Positions 22,742 to 37,831 are shown, numbered from the stretch's first letter. The stretch: 64,000 nt of DNA from Seriola aureovittata (GCF_021018895.1 NC_079376.1:19070001-19134000); one strand, 5' to 3'. Made by a program: numbers and translations. The notes: a model not told the origin generated them from the sequence alone.

Positions 22742-23878
22742 AATTTCAACTGTTGCTTAATCATTTATTACTTAATATAAATATATTATCATTGAGAGGT
22801 ACTTTGAAAGCAAGTTTTTAGGGACTTTAAGCAATTTCATGTCATGAAAAACTATATTTTCGCATTATTGTTCCAGCTAGCTTGCTAATTGTAGCAGCTG
22901 TCGTGTTACAGCAGTAAACGGGTCAGCACCTGAGCCAGAAAACACTTACCCATGGCATCACTGCATGTTTCTACTTAGCTTTTGGGTTTGAATTTCACCA
23001 GATGTCAGCTGTTTAAGCCAGAGGTGTGGCTACATGGAGCTAACTACTCCGTTCATCATGTATTAATCACGATCAAATCATTATTTCAGGACTAAAATCA
23101 TGAAACGCACCATTTCTTCCATCCAGGAAAGACCTATGGGAAACAAGTTTCAGAAATTGAATGTGGATACAATTTAGGATAAATCACCATGATGTAAACG
23201 TTGCTAATTATTATTTTGCCAAAATTTTATTTGCCATTTGTTGCGTTCAAACGTGTGCAGGACTCTGTGGGATGGATGAACATTGAAGGATTTTTTAGGC
23301 CTAGGTGATGATGGCCTATGAGAGAACTTATGGAGAATATATTTGAGGATTGAGTTGAAATTACTACACTTTCATGAATCCCTGTCTCAGTCGACACTGC
23401 CAAGGTAAATCATCTCACCATTGTCTGAGCCTCAACTTAAAGTCATCAAAAACCACAACTAAATAAATTTTAGACACTTTCGTCAAGCAAATAAAATTTA
23501 TGACAAATAACCTGACATCACTGACAGCGACACTGTCATGGTTGATGATGAGATGAAGCGCAGTAGTGATCCCTGAGAAGAAATGAGCATTTCACAATGT
23601 CAGATATTTTTGGAAGCATTGACAGATTGAGATATGTTATATATAGAAAAGTGTAGTAGTTACTGTGGTGGTTGTATGATCTTGAGTTTCCAACCACCAT
23701 TCAAAAGTTATACCGAATGTCAAAGATTTTTTTCAAAGAAATTTCAGACACCTTCTTATGGATATATCTTGAATAAAAATAACTTGGTAACACATCACAG
23801 CAGTCAAGCTAACAGGTGAGAAGAAAATGTACCTGTTACTCTCTTTTACCTGCTCTGGTGCTATGTACATGCTGTGGC

Positions 23879-23882
<4 letters not shown>

Positions 23883-23917
<35 letters not shown>

Positions 23918-23936
23918 AGACACAGACAGACACAGA
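23883..23936. repeat. CA microsatellite grading into CAGACA
   Basis: About 30 bp of CA followed by CAGACA-type units. Confidence 0.95.
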
Positions 23937-24043
23937 ATCCCTTGCCTTATGCTTTAGTCAGTTCATAAATTTCTTTAAGTGGACCCAGTTCAAAGACAGA
24001 CACAGACACACCCTGAGAGCACACAGACCTGCATCGGTAATTA

Positions 24044-24155
<112 letters not shown>

Positions 24156-27100
24156 GCAGCACCACTCAACCCCACTGAAGGGAATTCAGTCTTTAAGAAC
24201 TGTTTTCAAAGGAGCCTCGGTGTGTATCAACAAACTCGCAGAACGTCTACAGGAATGTGGGTTGTATTTTTAGCTGTGGCCACTTTCTCACTTCATTTAA
24301 TTTACAGACAACATAAAATACATATACTCTTTACTGTGCCTGTGTTTGTGGTGAAAGCTAGCTTTGTGCATTGTTTACCAAGTAGAAGTGTGTGTGTGTG
24401 CGTGATGGTTGAATGGAGAGGTACAGTAAAGGGGGCGTGGGGGGGCTGTGATATAGGTAGTTGTTGCATTTTCTTGTTGGGTGTGACAATTTTTGACTTT
24501 AATTATATTTAGAACAACTCACTTCTTGATTGTTTGCCATATACTTTATATACAGTAAATGTTTTCTTATCTATTTTTGTAACAATAATGGGGAAGAAAT
24601 TGTGTCAATTGAATCAAATATTAATCCACTCTGTGAGCAATACTGTTGTGGATTGCTACTCTTTATTATTTTAGTTTACGTTTTAGAGGATAAAGTAACA
24701 CTATTATGTCTTATAGCTCTGGTCCTCTTCACATCTCCATTTCTAAATCCAGAAAGGGACGTGATGGAGACCAGAAGAGCTCATGTCAAACCAATCTGTC
24801 GAGACTTTTCAGCTTTGATGCTTTCTAACAGTGTGAAACAAAAGCACAGCCTTTACAGCACAACAGCGAAACACGCCATGTGAAAGACTGGCAGTAAGAT
24901 CAGTCGTACACACAAAGAAACATCATATGATTTGTATCCAGAACAACCAGCTAAGACTGTAAATCCACTGTTACATGATCTATCATGTTTGGTGTAATTT
25001 CTTCTCAACTTTTCACATTTGATTTGACTCTAGTAATTTGATAAACCCACAAAAAGAAGCACACATCTTATTATTAGTGTGATTGACATGAAACTTATTT
25101 TTTGAATGTTAAAACCAGGTCTTGCTACCAAATAAGGAGGCAAAAAAAGGTCATAACGACTTCTATCTTTTTAGCAACTCAATACCTCCATCTGAAGTTA
25201 TTTAATAAAATAATAATAATGATAATCTTTATTTATAGAGCATTTTTCTAAACACATGTCACAAATAAATAACACTAAATATTGAATTAAGAAACTTTGA
25301 AATATATGGCTTTACTATATTCTTATTTTGGATTTAATTTAAATTTCCGAGTTTTATTTTTTACGTAAATTTTTTTTAAGTTGTGAAATTTCAAAAACTG
25401 AGTGATTTTAGGGGTTCACAAATTCAGACAGAAAATTGTCTAAAAATTCATGTACAGTAAAAAAAAAATCAGACTGAAGAAATTGAGACAACAAAATTTA
25501 ATTATAAAATTAAAATATACTATATTAAAATGTACAGTAAACATCTGGGCTGTCGAGGATTGATCAGACCTCTATCCGGTCATGTTCTGTCAGACGTGGT
25601 GAAAGAAGTTCAAATGAATGACAAGAAAACCCTTAAATTTTCCATTTTCTGTTTGTTTTGAAATTCAGACCATATAAATTCAGATAGATGGTTTTCAAAG
25701 TAAAATACTGTATTTGAATGCTACTAATTTAGTGGTTTTTAAATTTCAAGATTTTATGGCCTTTCTTTGCTCCTGCACCAAACGACACAGACACGTGGTA
25801 GAACATCCTCTTTCAATGTTTAGCTAATCTTTCACAAGATGTGTTTCACTAAAAAGGTTTTTAAAACAACATATTTATGCTCTGCAGTATTGTTTCTTTT
25901 GATTTCATGTTCTTGGCACATTTTGAAGAAACAGTTTTCTGGTTTTTAATGCTGGTTTTGATTGGGTTTTTTTTTTTTTTCGAAAACTACCTATGCCACA
26001 GACGGCATCGGTGCCTTACTGTTTTTCACTCAGCTACCTTGTGTCACAGTGTCTTAATGTATTTGTAAATGTACTTTTCTTCTGTACTTCAGGCTGAGTT
26101 TGAGTTGTAAAATGTCTTATAGATTGATTTATGATAGAGACAGTTTATATGTGATGATATTATTGTTTAAAAAAGAGCAACAAAGAAAAAAAATGCAAGT
26201 CTCTGAGCATTTTTTTTTTTTTGAAAAAACACATCTCATCATTTGTGTGTGTTAACATGACTGACATTTGCCCTAAAGCAACCACACTAGTGCTGTTATG
26301 AACAAACATTTAATTTGTACTCTGTATCTGGAGGCGCAGGGGGTTGCTTGTAACACAGTGTTGAGCCTATTCATACACTGGGGGTTTGGGCTTTTCATAA
26401 GTTTTGACTTTAATACAGTTATTTAAGTCTTCAAAATTTAAATTTGACTCACCCCGTGTTGCATCGAAACAACCAACAGGTGGAGCAAGTATTGCATTTC
26501 TTTGCTAATGCGGCAGCGTGGCAAATAAGCACTAAAATAACAAATTTGAACGTCAGTGATTTTATAAACTTTTAACTTTTGATTGTCCATGAATTTATTA
26601 TTCTAGAGAGTACTGCAATGTTCTTACTCCGAAATCAGATTGCCTGCAGCTTTCATGGGGACTGGTTGACTTGTACAGTGTTGGCTCATTTCACTGAAAA
26701 CAAAGTGCCCTCCAGGTTGAAGTAGCTTCTTAGTTGTTGAAAATAAAGAAGAAGCAGTGGGATAGTGGTGTACCTGAAAGAGATTGAGAATGGACACCTA
26801 CAGAAATGGAAAAGACAAATGTTATCAGGTGGATATGTCCAGTTGTAACATCCACTATATCTTCCTTTGAGTCCAAATTTGATCTTGTTGTTAAAAAAAA
26901 TAATTGAAAAAGCATATTAGGAAGCACTTGGGAGGAGTGTTTGCCAGATAATAACTTTCAAGCCATCAGTTTTTGTTCTGCTCTGCAGGGACTTTGTCGT
27001 GATGTAGGTCTGACTGAACTGACACCCCTGCTTTGTGTGATCTTGGCACAAACCTGAATCTTTCATTTCTAGTTTAAGCTGCCGAAAAAAAGGTAAAGAG

Positions 27101-27523
27101 AGAGAAAACAAGATCAGAGATATAAGGTTTTTACAATTAACTGTGTTCTCCAGCACATTCCACAGCTGAACACAGAACAAAGCGCTTAGGGGGAGAAATG
27201 CTGGAAAATAAGATTCAGTGGCTGCTGCTGAATCAAAGGGGAAATGCATAACAGATGAGAGGGGCTTGCTCCCTCCCCTCTCTTTGTCGGTCACATCCCT
27301 GCAGAGCAGATATCCAACACACAACCCATCTAAAAAAAAAAGTGTTGGAATGCCTTCAAGTGCTGTCGGAAATATGATGATTACGAATTCAGCACACAAG
27401 CCTGGACAATATGGTTTTAATTTGACATTTAGGGGACTGTTAAAGGGAAATGAACACCAAAGTAAATGAAAACACTGAATAGTAAGAAAGTGGTTAAACT
27501 GATGATATGTAGCTATACATGTT

Positions 27524-27526
<3 letters not shown>

Positions 27527-27585
<59 letters not shown>
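27527..27585. repeat. AT microsatellite (about 58 bp)
   Basis: Pure alternating AT, able to extrude as a cruciform. Confidence 0.97.
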
Positions 27586-27588
<3 letters not shown>

Positions 27589-27689
27589 GGCTGACGCACA
27601 TACAAGAAATCAATTAACTGATATTACTTAAACATAATCAGAGCTGAAACATTTAATTGACTGACATGAGAAAAAAGCAAAAATTTTGA

Positions 27690-28057
27690 TTAGAGCTGCA
27701 GTGAGCAGTCAATTAATTGGTTAACAGAATGTCTGCATCTATTTTTACAATCACTTTTTCAAGCAAAAATCGCATTTGATGGTTCTTGGCCTCACATTAG
27801 TTTTTTTCAGACTAATGGTCAGAATTTCTTTTACAAAGCAAATGATTAATCTTTCGATCAATTAAGAAAGATAAAGAGATACTTTTAAAAAGTGTTGGTT
27901 GCAGACCTAATCGTCATTGATCAATTTATCAAAAACATTTTTCATGTAAAAAATGTTCTTCTTCCAGGTTTTGCAGCTGTGAAATTCGCCGAGAAAACGA
28001 TTAACAAATAATTAACAAATTAATCAATAATGAAAATAATAGTTAGTGTGGGGCCTA
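27690..28057. mobile_element. diverged non-autonomous DNA element
   Basis: The left edge AGAGCTGCAGTGAGCAGTCA and the right edge AAATAATAGTTAGTGTGGGG resemble the ends of a common fish repeat that reads AGGGCTGCAACTAACGATTA. The inside is AT-rich with repeated ATTAATT/ATTAAC motifs. Borders are approximate. Confidence 0.45.
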
Positions 28058-28249
28058 AACATAATCAGCAAGGGCAGTAATTCTAAAACTGTTAGAATAA
28101 TTTACCGGCTGTTCACCTTCAACTTGTTGACCAAGAGAGTGGGCTGAATTCCGAGCAGCACTTGAACTCCTCAGCAGTAGTTGACTGGAGGGAATGGAGC
28201 TGCGACGCTGGTGTTGTTTTCTCCACCACACATTCATATTAACTGTCAA

Positions 28250-28720
28250 CCCAGCCGTGACGACGTGAGCTGCTCGGGACCTTCAGCACGGGAAACCACC
28301 GTGAATGGACTAGACTACCACACAACCGAAAACAGCAAAAGCTCACCTTTTTTTCTCTTCACTGAGGAAAGGAAAGAACAAAACAAAAAACAAACAAAAA
28401 AAACAGCTGTGTACCTTTGCCAGTGAGGAAAGCGCGTGGGGATGCTTCGCGCGGGTCTATTGAGAGAAACGCGCGCGCTTAATGATTAGTGTTTAGACAA
28501 GTAGCCAATTAACCAGTAATTACGTAAGTAGCGTTTAAACCGCCTGTGTGGTTCGCGTGTCTGCTAGTGGGCTAAAATTAGAACAACACGGAGCCAGCGG
28601 AGGACACGATAGTATTTATTCAGTAGGAGTTTTTCATTTTTCATCAACGCACCTTGGATTTCAGTCGTTATCACAAAGCAAGTGTGGAGCCGAGGACGAC
28701 GTCAAAACAATTCAACACAG
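28250..28720 (+). promoter_or_regulatory. sertad4: putative CpG-rich promoter of sertad4
   Basis: A local rise in CpG (for example CTTCGCGCGGGTC and AACGCGCGCGCTTA at 28446-28481, then CGGAGCCAGCGGAGG near 28590) in an otherwise AT-rich region. A clean splice donor ends the segment. This is the expected layout for a vertebrate promoter with a non-coding first exon. It lies 13 kb upstream of the first sertad4 coding exon and no other + strand gene lies between. Assignment to sertad4 is inference. Confidence 0.5.
28600..28720 (+). other. sertad4: putative non-coding exon 1 of sertad4
   Basis: The sequence ends CAATTCAACACAG followed by GTAAGC, a strong splice donor at 28721. No long reading frame crosses it, as expected of 5' UTR. 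It would splice to the acceptor before 41803. The 5' limit is a guess; a TATTTAT near 28613 could act as a weak TATA box. Confidence 0.45.
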
Positions 28721-30548
28721 GTAAGCTAACATTCCTACAGCTAAATATGTCATGAAATGTGAGTATCAGGTTCACTGTATTGAGAAGTAGAAGTATGTAA
28801 TATAATTTTTGCCACCATAAGTTATCCCTCTCTCATACTATAGTGTTTTTCTTAATACACGAGGTCCAATTTGTGTGTTTCTTTGTTTCCATAATGTAAT
28901 GATAAACAAAACCATACAACATCCCATCTGGAGTCAGACTAAATTTTGGCAAGTGCACATATCTTGTTGCCGCCCATACTTAATATGCTGTTCAGTTAGG
29001 CTACACTGAGAAGGAAAACAATGAGTTATTCTTAAGGTTATTTATTTATTTATTTTTAAAGGGTATATAAAAAGTACTTTTCCAGAGTAGTTCTGCTTAA
29101 TTTCAATCAAGTCAAATTAACAATCATAATAAAACTTGTGGTTATTAAAACTGTGTATGTTGAAGATAATTCTGTTGATTTATTTTAATTGTATTAGTGA
29201 AGGCAATGTCGTTAATGAACATTCACTGAACTGAGTAAATTATTGGATAAACCTGTATTAGATTGATTGGATCTGATACCACAGGATTAATGAGAATCAG
29301 GGCAGTCAATAGCTCATAAGTATGACATGACAGAGACCCTGGTCTAACACATTATGCAGGCTGACATAACCAGCCACCCTCCTGGCATCCATCCAGCCTC
29401 ACTTCATTATTTTGTGGGGACAGCGCTTGGCTGCAAATCCTGAAGTGGCGGTTGCCTGTATTACTGCTGCCTTCTGAAAGGACGGGGGTTTAGGCGATTT
29501 AGCTGAATTCTGAGCTTCTGTTGTAATTCTCTCCTTGATGTCATTTCTGTGCTTTCTTAGACTTAGTGTCACAAGCTCCAACTCCACTCAGAGTGGACTA
29601 TTAACACTTTGTTAGCCCCAGAAAGGATTAGAAAATATTCCAGCATAAGGTGTCTTATGAATAAATATCATAAATAAACTCTAGTTCCCCTCTGTCTCTC
29701 ACCTTTATCTGCCGTTTTGGGAAAAGAAAGGCTTCTAGCGCAGTGGGCTGGTAATAGGGTTGGATGCGCTTCACCTCCACTCACTGCCAACAACATCCGG
29801 AGTCACTTGCCAGGAATTCCACCTTTGCTATTTGTTTCCCTTGGAGGGAAAAGTGTGTTATGTGGAATATAGAGAGGCACGCAACAGGGAGGAACATCCA
29901 GCTTGGATTAAACTCACAGACCAGAGAAGAGGGGTTGTAACAAGAGGAAGCACTCTGGCTTTGCAGCATGGTGGACGGGTTCCTGGCATCTAGCTTGGGC
30001 AAGTCCGATGCCAGATTCCTTCTTTTTGCCGCCTGCCAAAGCCCTCCACCCCATCGTCTTTATCAAAAGCCCTTACTGCGATTCCCCTCTTTCAGTTCTG
30101 TCGCTACGCTATCAATCATATCTTGCTCTCAGCAGACTCTTCTGCTCATTAAGGATGTGAACCTGTAGGTAGCCCGCAGCCCCCTAGACATTCATCTCTC
30201 TCAGCAGGGTGCAGAGCCTCACATCTGGAACAGCATTTCAAAACATGGCTCTTAGCAGACATGTAGTGTACGCTGAAGGAGATTCAATACATTTTTAAAG
30301 GCTGCCTTTCAGCAGACGCAGTGCCAAGCATAAAATTAACATCACTTGAAGTGCACTGCTCATACACAAACCTGTAATGGTTTGTAATTTGCCAGAAAGG
30401 CAGGATAAAGCAGGTGCAGTGGATAGTGTATATTCCAGTGGAGTCACTGGTGATGATAGTTGGCTGGCTTCACATCCCATTCCCTTTGTCCCTCTCTTTT
30501 GCTGCTCTGTTTTGTGTAAAAGGTTTCAGCCAAGACAAGTTGAGCTGC

Positions 30549-30551
<3 letters not shown>

Positions 30552-30639
<88 letters not shown>

Positions 30640-30692
30640 TGTCAGTGTGAGTGTCAGTGTGAGTGTGTGTGAGAGAGAGAGAGAGAGAGAGG
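30552..30692. repeat. GT microsatellite followed by GA run
   Basis: About 85 bp of GT, then GTGAGTGTCA units, then about 20 bp of GA. A compound microsatellite. Confidence 0.97.
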
Positions 30693-33600
30693 ACTGCAGG
30701 GTGTAGCCCCAGACTTCTTTCTTCCCCTCAGGCACTGCTTCCCTGTCATGAATACGCCTTTGTGCTCCAGAAAGACACACAACTAAGGTGGACAACTTGA
30801 GAGGAGAGGAGAACACACATTTGTTTCTACACAAGTGTAAAAATAGAGGAAGGTGTGACGTGACCTTTTTTTTATAGCAAAGACCTTATGACTTGCATTT
30901 GCAATTGGGATCCTACAACTAAAAATCCTTTAGTTAATTCAAGAAATATATTTTCTCTGAGATTCTTCTCAGTACTTTCCTCTATATGTCTGTAATTAAT
31001 AGTTAAATCCAACATGTGCAAACGATGGTTCAAAATGCCTCACATTTCATAAGGTAAAAGTAGTGTATCATTTACTGTAATTAGTTAAATATGTGTGATT
31101 GTGGTAGATTTCACAGCCCTTTTATTAGCTTTGAAAATGTCCTTCGGTTTAAAAATTCAATCAACATTGTCTGTACAGGGGTGTAAAAAGGATTACTTGG
31201 GGATATTGTAATGTGACAAAGAATATTTTCTTGTTTGTTTGTTTTTAAAATAAGCACATGCCAATGCCCTTGTCTTTAATGTGGTGCATCCACCTCCAGG
31301 AGAATGGCACTGACGTACCCACAGAGCCCTGGCCTGTTAACCCTCACAGCCACAACAAGCCATCCCCAGATAAACCATAATGCAGCTTCGTACAGCCGCC
31401 CTGTCACAACACATGTGTCACCACTCAGCAAGAAGAGCGCCGGGTGAAACCCTAAGGGCTCTGAACCCAGCTTAGTCACGCCACCGCGGCCAAGACGGCC
31501 CTCCACCATTTGCACACTGCTCTGATGACTCTTGACAGGCTGCAAGCTGGCACAAACACAATCTAAGATGCAACCAAAAAAAAAGAAAATATCATCAATA
31601 TCATACAGCATAAGAGAGGAATGTCAGAGGAGGCTGCCACTTGGCTGGCTGTTATTTTCATCATCCCACCCTTTTAAAACGAACTTACCACTGAGACAGG
31701 AATGTTGATATGGACTGATTCTGCAAAAGCCTAAATTACATTCAAAGACTACGTCTATTTCTGCCCAATGCCAATATGGAAAAAAACAATACAATAGTTT
31801 TTTAATCTTGCAAAGCTTGCAAAGCAGCTAGATTTCTCAGGAGCGAGAATCCATCTTGCCAGGCTCCAAGATATTCACTGGTGGCTGAACCACAGTGGCT
31901 TGGGCCAATCAGTGTCCTATGAGGAAGAAACTACTGGCAGGTAGAGGTATGTCTTAGGTGTGATGACAGCAAGTTCGTTAACAGCATTGATGGCTCCTAA
32001 AGAGGTTAGCATAGATGCTGCTATAGCATCAATCCTATCAGAACCTGAGAGCATGGATGCAGAATCTGATTATCACCTGCCAAGTATTTTTCAAAAGCAC
32101 CTCCTCTTTCCGAAACACTTTTCAATGGAGCCTTCCCAGATGGTTCTGTGTAGCAAACCGTCTGGTGTGTCAGGTTAATAAGTTATCACCAACATATTAT
32201 CACCGTTGGATGTAAATTACATGTGTAATTCTCCAATGTGAGCGTAATTCCACTAAACTGGCCTTTAAAAAAAAAAAAACCTTCCTTAGATCATGAAAAT
32301 GTGCCTGTTGTCTTCTTTTTCATTATAATATTAATCAGGCATAGAGATATGCGCTGATCTAAATGCCATCTGGCTTTATTATCAATGCCTTGAATTATGC
32401 CACAGACACATTGTTACTGTACATTACATCCAGTATGCGTGCTCAGCACTTGAGCTACAAAAATATACAAGTATTAGAAGAAGTAGAACAAATGAAAATA
32501 ATGGTACTAATTTAAGAAAGGAGGGCAAAGGTATCACACTGCATGGCTCTCTGAAACATGTTTTGCAAGTGTGCCTGGACATCCTGTGCAAAAGTTTGCA
32601 CACATAACTGTAAGTAACGTTTATGTGTGCACAAGGAGGTGTTGCATTTACTAAAGCGCTGTAGGAGCATTTTGAGCCAGGCTGTTTAACAGTAATCTAA
32701 ATGAGGGCTCACACGTCTTACTTAAGGCACACAAAAGGCACACAACTAAAACATTTTGTAAGCATCTCAAATCCTACACAAATTCCTAAGCAAGGATCTA
32801 ATGTCACACATAAGTATATTAAGGAGAAGACCTTTGAGGTTTTCAGCGCACCCAAGTTTCCGTGAAAGCCCAAAGAGCATAGATTCAGTGTTTTGGCATT
32901 GATTTATTTTTCGAGCATGCCTCTGCAAAGCCTCTTTGGCTTTTATGTCTAATTGCCCAGCGTGGTTATTCTCAGTGTTTCTGCGCAAATGTGGTCCACT
33001 CTACTAGCGGGGGGCTAATTGCTTGCTATTTGAGTGTCTCAGTTTTGATTCATGGCGTACAGTGCGTTGTTGTTGCTACTCTGAAGGAGAACTTGATGTC
33101 ATGAAACCTATTATCTATTCTCTATCTGTTCTGTCTTGCTGTGTGCTTCACCCTCTGATGCCAGCACTTGCACACTCTCCGCCCCCACGCCAACAGGCAT
33201 ATTGACGGAATGAAGCTTCTCCATACTGAGAAGAAGTGGGCTGTATCTTGGCTTAGAGTTCTCAGTTACAGTATGACGATCAACATCAGATGACTTTCTC
33301 TCCTACAGTTTATTAGTCATTAGCCCGCTTTCTTCCTGGTGTTTACCTGCAGTTTTCTACTTTGTACGTGGATAGTGTCTAGATCCAAGTATGTACATTA
33401 AAATAACAATTTTTCATAATGTACTGCAGAAGATAGAAGTGCTTCAGCGAAAGGAGAAGAAGACAGGAAGTAGATGTACACTGTCCAGATTTCAGAGCAT
33501 TAAAAAAGAAGGCCAAAACACACAATGTAAACTGTATACATCTACATAAAACACTGGTAGTGCTAATTCTCCAGTTGGGTGCCATTAAACCATGGGAGAA

Positions 33601-35716
33601 CAATAGGATGCAACAAGATGTCTTAATTGAAGGAAAACTATATAGAAAATGTTTGTTTCTTATTATTAGTTCATAGTATTAATCTGTAGAGTGTGACATT
33701 CTCCTCATTGGTTCACACATCTGATGTTTCCGTCTCATTTCTCGTCTCTTCAGTTCAAGCTGGAGTGACATTACAGTGGCATGCTTCATGTTCATCATGA
33801 TTTATTCACTCAATCTGTTCCATTGCACTTTGTCGCATTTTGCTTTTACAGATTTAATGATTTTGTGTGTGCTTCGTAGTTATTTTGTACATGTCTGTAC
33901 ATTTCTGTGTCCATATTTTTTGTATTGTTGAAGAGTCAACAGTTTAATATGTGTGGCGAGAAGTGTTTTCTGACTAGTTGTGAAGGGGTTTTGTGTCATA
34001 TTTGATTGGATTTGGAACATTTGCAATAGCACCTAGAGTTGATGTCAGTGTACTTTCCCAGTGGAATTCAGTCTTGAGTGTGCATGTAATACAAGAGAGA
34101 AAGGAGGATATAAAAGGCTATGCATCAAAGTGTTGCAGGTGACCAGGTAACACTATAAAGATACAACAGGTACTCCACATGTGACAGATTTCTGTGGCTC
34201 TGTCCCTGTCAAAACACATCAACATTCAGTTTCTGTGTGTGTGAGCACAGGCAGCAGGCATCAAACTAAAAAAGAAATGCAGGGGAGCAGGGACAGCAGT
34301 GCCAGTACTCAAGTTTTCCCTTCCTGTGAGATTCAAAGTTCCTGCCGTGAGATCACAGAGCTCTGAGGAAGCTTGGTGTTGAATCTCCTTTCAATGCAAC
34401 CACAGGCAGCTCTTTCAGGGCTACGCCCACTTATCTTCTCACTGTGGAGATGTATCACTTAGATTTGGTCCACCACACAAACTGTCACTGTAAACACACA
34501 CACACACACCTGTCTGTTTCTATACAGGAATAAGTACTGACATACACAAGAGCTGACATTGTCAAGAGTGACTTATAAAAGGATTTTTCTCACTTTGTAT
34601 ATATGCACAAGGTTACTGTCAACGCACTTCCCAGTGCTTTATACATGTGGAATACGTTTCAGACAACTTTCCTGCCAGTTTGTTCCCTCAAATTGGCCAT
34701 TTCCGGTGAACTGTCTCACCAGTAAAATGATCTGTAAGACATGGCACATGGTTCAGCACTATGGTTAAGCATTAAAACCATTTACGTGTCTTTACATTGT
34801 CATCAAGTTGCAGTTATATTTGGTCTGTTAAAAATAACAGAAAATATGGTATTTGTATTATCAGGATTTGACAGTTAATCACAGATAATCACAGTTATTC
34901 CTAGATGATACACATGGATAGACTGTTTGTCTACGATTAATCATGTAATTTGTCTTATTTAGCAGTTTTCAAGTTGTAAGCATTTCCTTTACACACAATC
35001 TGTAGCCATCGTGGAAGATACGGTGTGCAACAACTTAACCAAAACAGATGTTAAGATTTAGGCAGTGAATTGTTACCTTGTTCATCTTTGGGAAAATTAA
35101 CAAGGTCAAAAACAATGAATTGTCCTTAGCTGAGTTAGGAAATTGTAGTCCAGTCATTTGATAATGTTCTGGTTTAAACCAGATGACAAATGCATTATAA
35201 CTGCTAATTTTACTGCAATAAAGAGGGAGTTTTTTATAAAATATTTTTTTCCCAGAAACACATAATTATGATAACTTATTGAGATCTTCACCCATATAAA
35301 TTTGTATAATAATAACACAGTCCTATGTTTAATCCATTATGTTTTTTTCTGTAATCATAAATGTATAGCCAGTATGCAGATGCACTTTGTTAGTCTTTAT
35401 TTGGTTTGTGATCTTGATGCACTGGGTGTGTTCGTTCGCATTTATGGTAATGGAATATGGCAGAACAAAATCTTACCAACATACTCCCGCCTGCAGAATT
35501 CCCTGTTCAACAATTTATCTTCCTGATTGTGAGCAGTTGCTAAGATGTGACACAGTGCATGCTTGTGTGTGCTGTGAAGACCCTCTCGGGCCACTTGGGA
35601 TCTATTTTGATGTGAAAACCACAGACATGAACTCTTTTCACGGCTATCTGTTTCCCTAAGGCTCGGAAACACTTACTACAAACCTGGCCAAAAGAACAGG
35701 GAGTAAACACTTCACA

Positions 35717-35718
<2 letters not shown>

Positions 35719-35751
<33 letters not shown>
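35719..35751. repeat. CA microsatellite (about 33 bp)
   Basis: Pure CA array. Confidence 0.95.
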
Positions 35752-35757
<6 letters not shown>

Positions 35758-37807
35758 AGAGTAATACAGCATACACTCAAACACATGCTGGATCTATTAG
35801 CATTTTTGAGAAAATGACTTTGAAAGAGCACAAAGTTTATTAGAGGCATGTTTCATACTTCAGAATCACTGTACAAACGAAATCTGCCCCCATGCATGGC
35901 TTAAATATCAGTTTTTCTTTGACTGTTTTTCATTAAATGCAGGTTGAGATCGAGGAAGTGGAACTTCGAAACACTCTTAAAAAGCCACAGCTGACAGAAT
36001 GAAGATAACAAGCAGATAAGCTAAAAGCCCCCCCCATATATTGTTACACTGTTTACTGTCAGCCTGTTTATTTTTCAGGTTGCTATTTGACACAGGTGGT
36101 GGTTTACAGAGTGAGGGTCATAGTTTACCAATCGTAATAACATAAATGCCTGCGACCAAAGACAGAACCACTTTCATCATAAAAACCACCTCCTGTTGAT
36201 ATTGTGCAGCAATTGCAAACGAAATGTGAAAATAAAAGCTGCTGGCAGTCGTACAGTCCTCATATCTAAGACGTGCAGCAGAGGAATGCCTGTGCAGAAA
36301 AACAAAAATGGATGTGCTCAGTCAAACCTTGACTACCTGAAAACAGTGCAAAGTTGAATGGTGAAGCACAGCCGGATTTCTTTTATTAATGTGTTACACT
36401 CACACTTTTTACTAGAGTTATACCAATAAATCTGCTAGGCCAATATATTGACCAATGTTGTTGACCAATTTAGATTGTAGACATGCTGGCATCAGTGTAT
36501 ATGTCAGCCAATAAGTAGCCAGAAATGGCAGTACAGTAATTTATAAACAGTGTCAACATTACATAATCAGATCTTTGAAACTAATTAATATTTGAAACAA
36601 TGGGTCCTTGGTTTCAGACAGAAGAAGACAAAAACAGGCTTCTCATTTATAGCTAATGACCTGCATTTTACTTTCTGAATCGACAGTAGCTACCGAGTGA
36701 GCTTATTGAGCTAACGTTACATCCATGAGCTGGTTGAAAAAGCTGTCCACGGCTGACATTTTCATGTTTCTGGATGGCTTTTAGAACTTTTAAAATAAGA
36801 ATTGGTCATGGCTACATATACAATATTTTGCTAACAGACTGAGTCAAAAGCTTACAGGTACCGGGCAAAACGTCAGCATCCTCATGATGCATGAACTGGA
36901 TGTGTTCTTGTACTGCATTGTGAAGCTAGTTAGTCCCATTAAGGGGTCACAAAATGATTAATAAGTTAGGATTGAGATTTCTGCTACTTTTATTCTGAAA
37001 TTCTACAGGATTACTTCTTTAAATTGAAAACGATTCAAATGACACAATCAAATGAAAACATACTTTTTTAAAACTATTCATAACTCACTGACAAAGGTCA
37101 AAAAGGTTGGAAACACTTTTCTAGGGTGTGATATTTATTTGATATAAATTTTTTCCACAGCTTGCTGGAACTACAGGTGTAAGCATCTTCCACCTTCAAT
37201 TTAGTTGTGGAAAACGAAAATGAAGCTCTTTAAAGGAGCTATTGCTGAGGCTAGTGCTACATAGTTACCAGTCTAGAGGAAACATGAGTCCAGCATCAAA
37301 CTTCATTCCTTTACTCGCCAACCAGCAAGCCTCGGTCCATCTCGTCACTTTCTGATAGCAACTCACTGTAGCCTCCAATCTGCCCTGAAGACGTAGCACT
37401 GCTCAGAGGACGTATTGTAACCTCTCGTCTTGTCAGGCAACCATCGCCACCACCCGCTCCCAGCAAGAAACTATGTTCGGCGGAGGGGAAATTTTACAAA
37501 TTGTAAAGTCTGTCTCCATTTACATCACTCACATTGTGCAGAGATTGGTTTTCATCCAGAGGTCACTGCTGCTCACCTGTTTCTCTAGATTTCCTCTTGA
37601 AGAACAATGCAGTTGTATGGTTGTGGGCGATGCTCTTTTTGGGGAAAGTAAACTAAAATGGATCTTTGTTTAAATGCAAATAAAGTTACCCAAACAATAC
37701 CCAAATTTAATCCAAATCCCTAATTAAAGTCTTCAAAGCTGCCAAAGACTCTGGATATTATTAGAATGTGGATTTCAAAAATAGCTTGGTTTGAGGAAGA
37801 TAAAATA

Positions 37808-37831
37808 ACACATACAGTATACTGTATGTGT
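37808..37831. repeat. perfect 24-bp palindrome
   Basis: The centre ACATACAGTATACTGTATGT (37810-37829) is its own reverse complement, and the symmetry extends two bases further each side. There is no spacer. Confidence 0.9.

Noticed and set aside
26917..27528. 203-codon minus-strand reading frame
   Set aside because: No recognisable domain and no supporting splice context; the composition is that of the surrounding non-coding DNA.
29730..29800. tRNA-like box A (TAGCGCAGTGGGC) suggesting a SINE or tRNA
   Set aside because: No matching box B at the right distance and no cloverleaf could be drawn.
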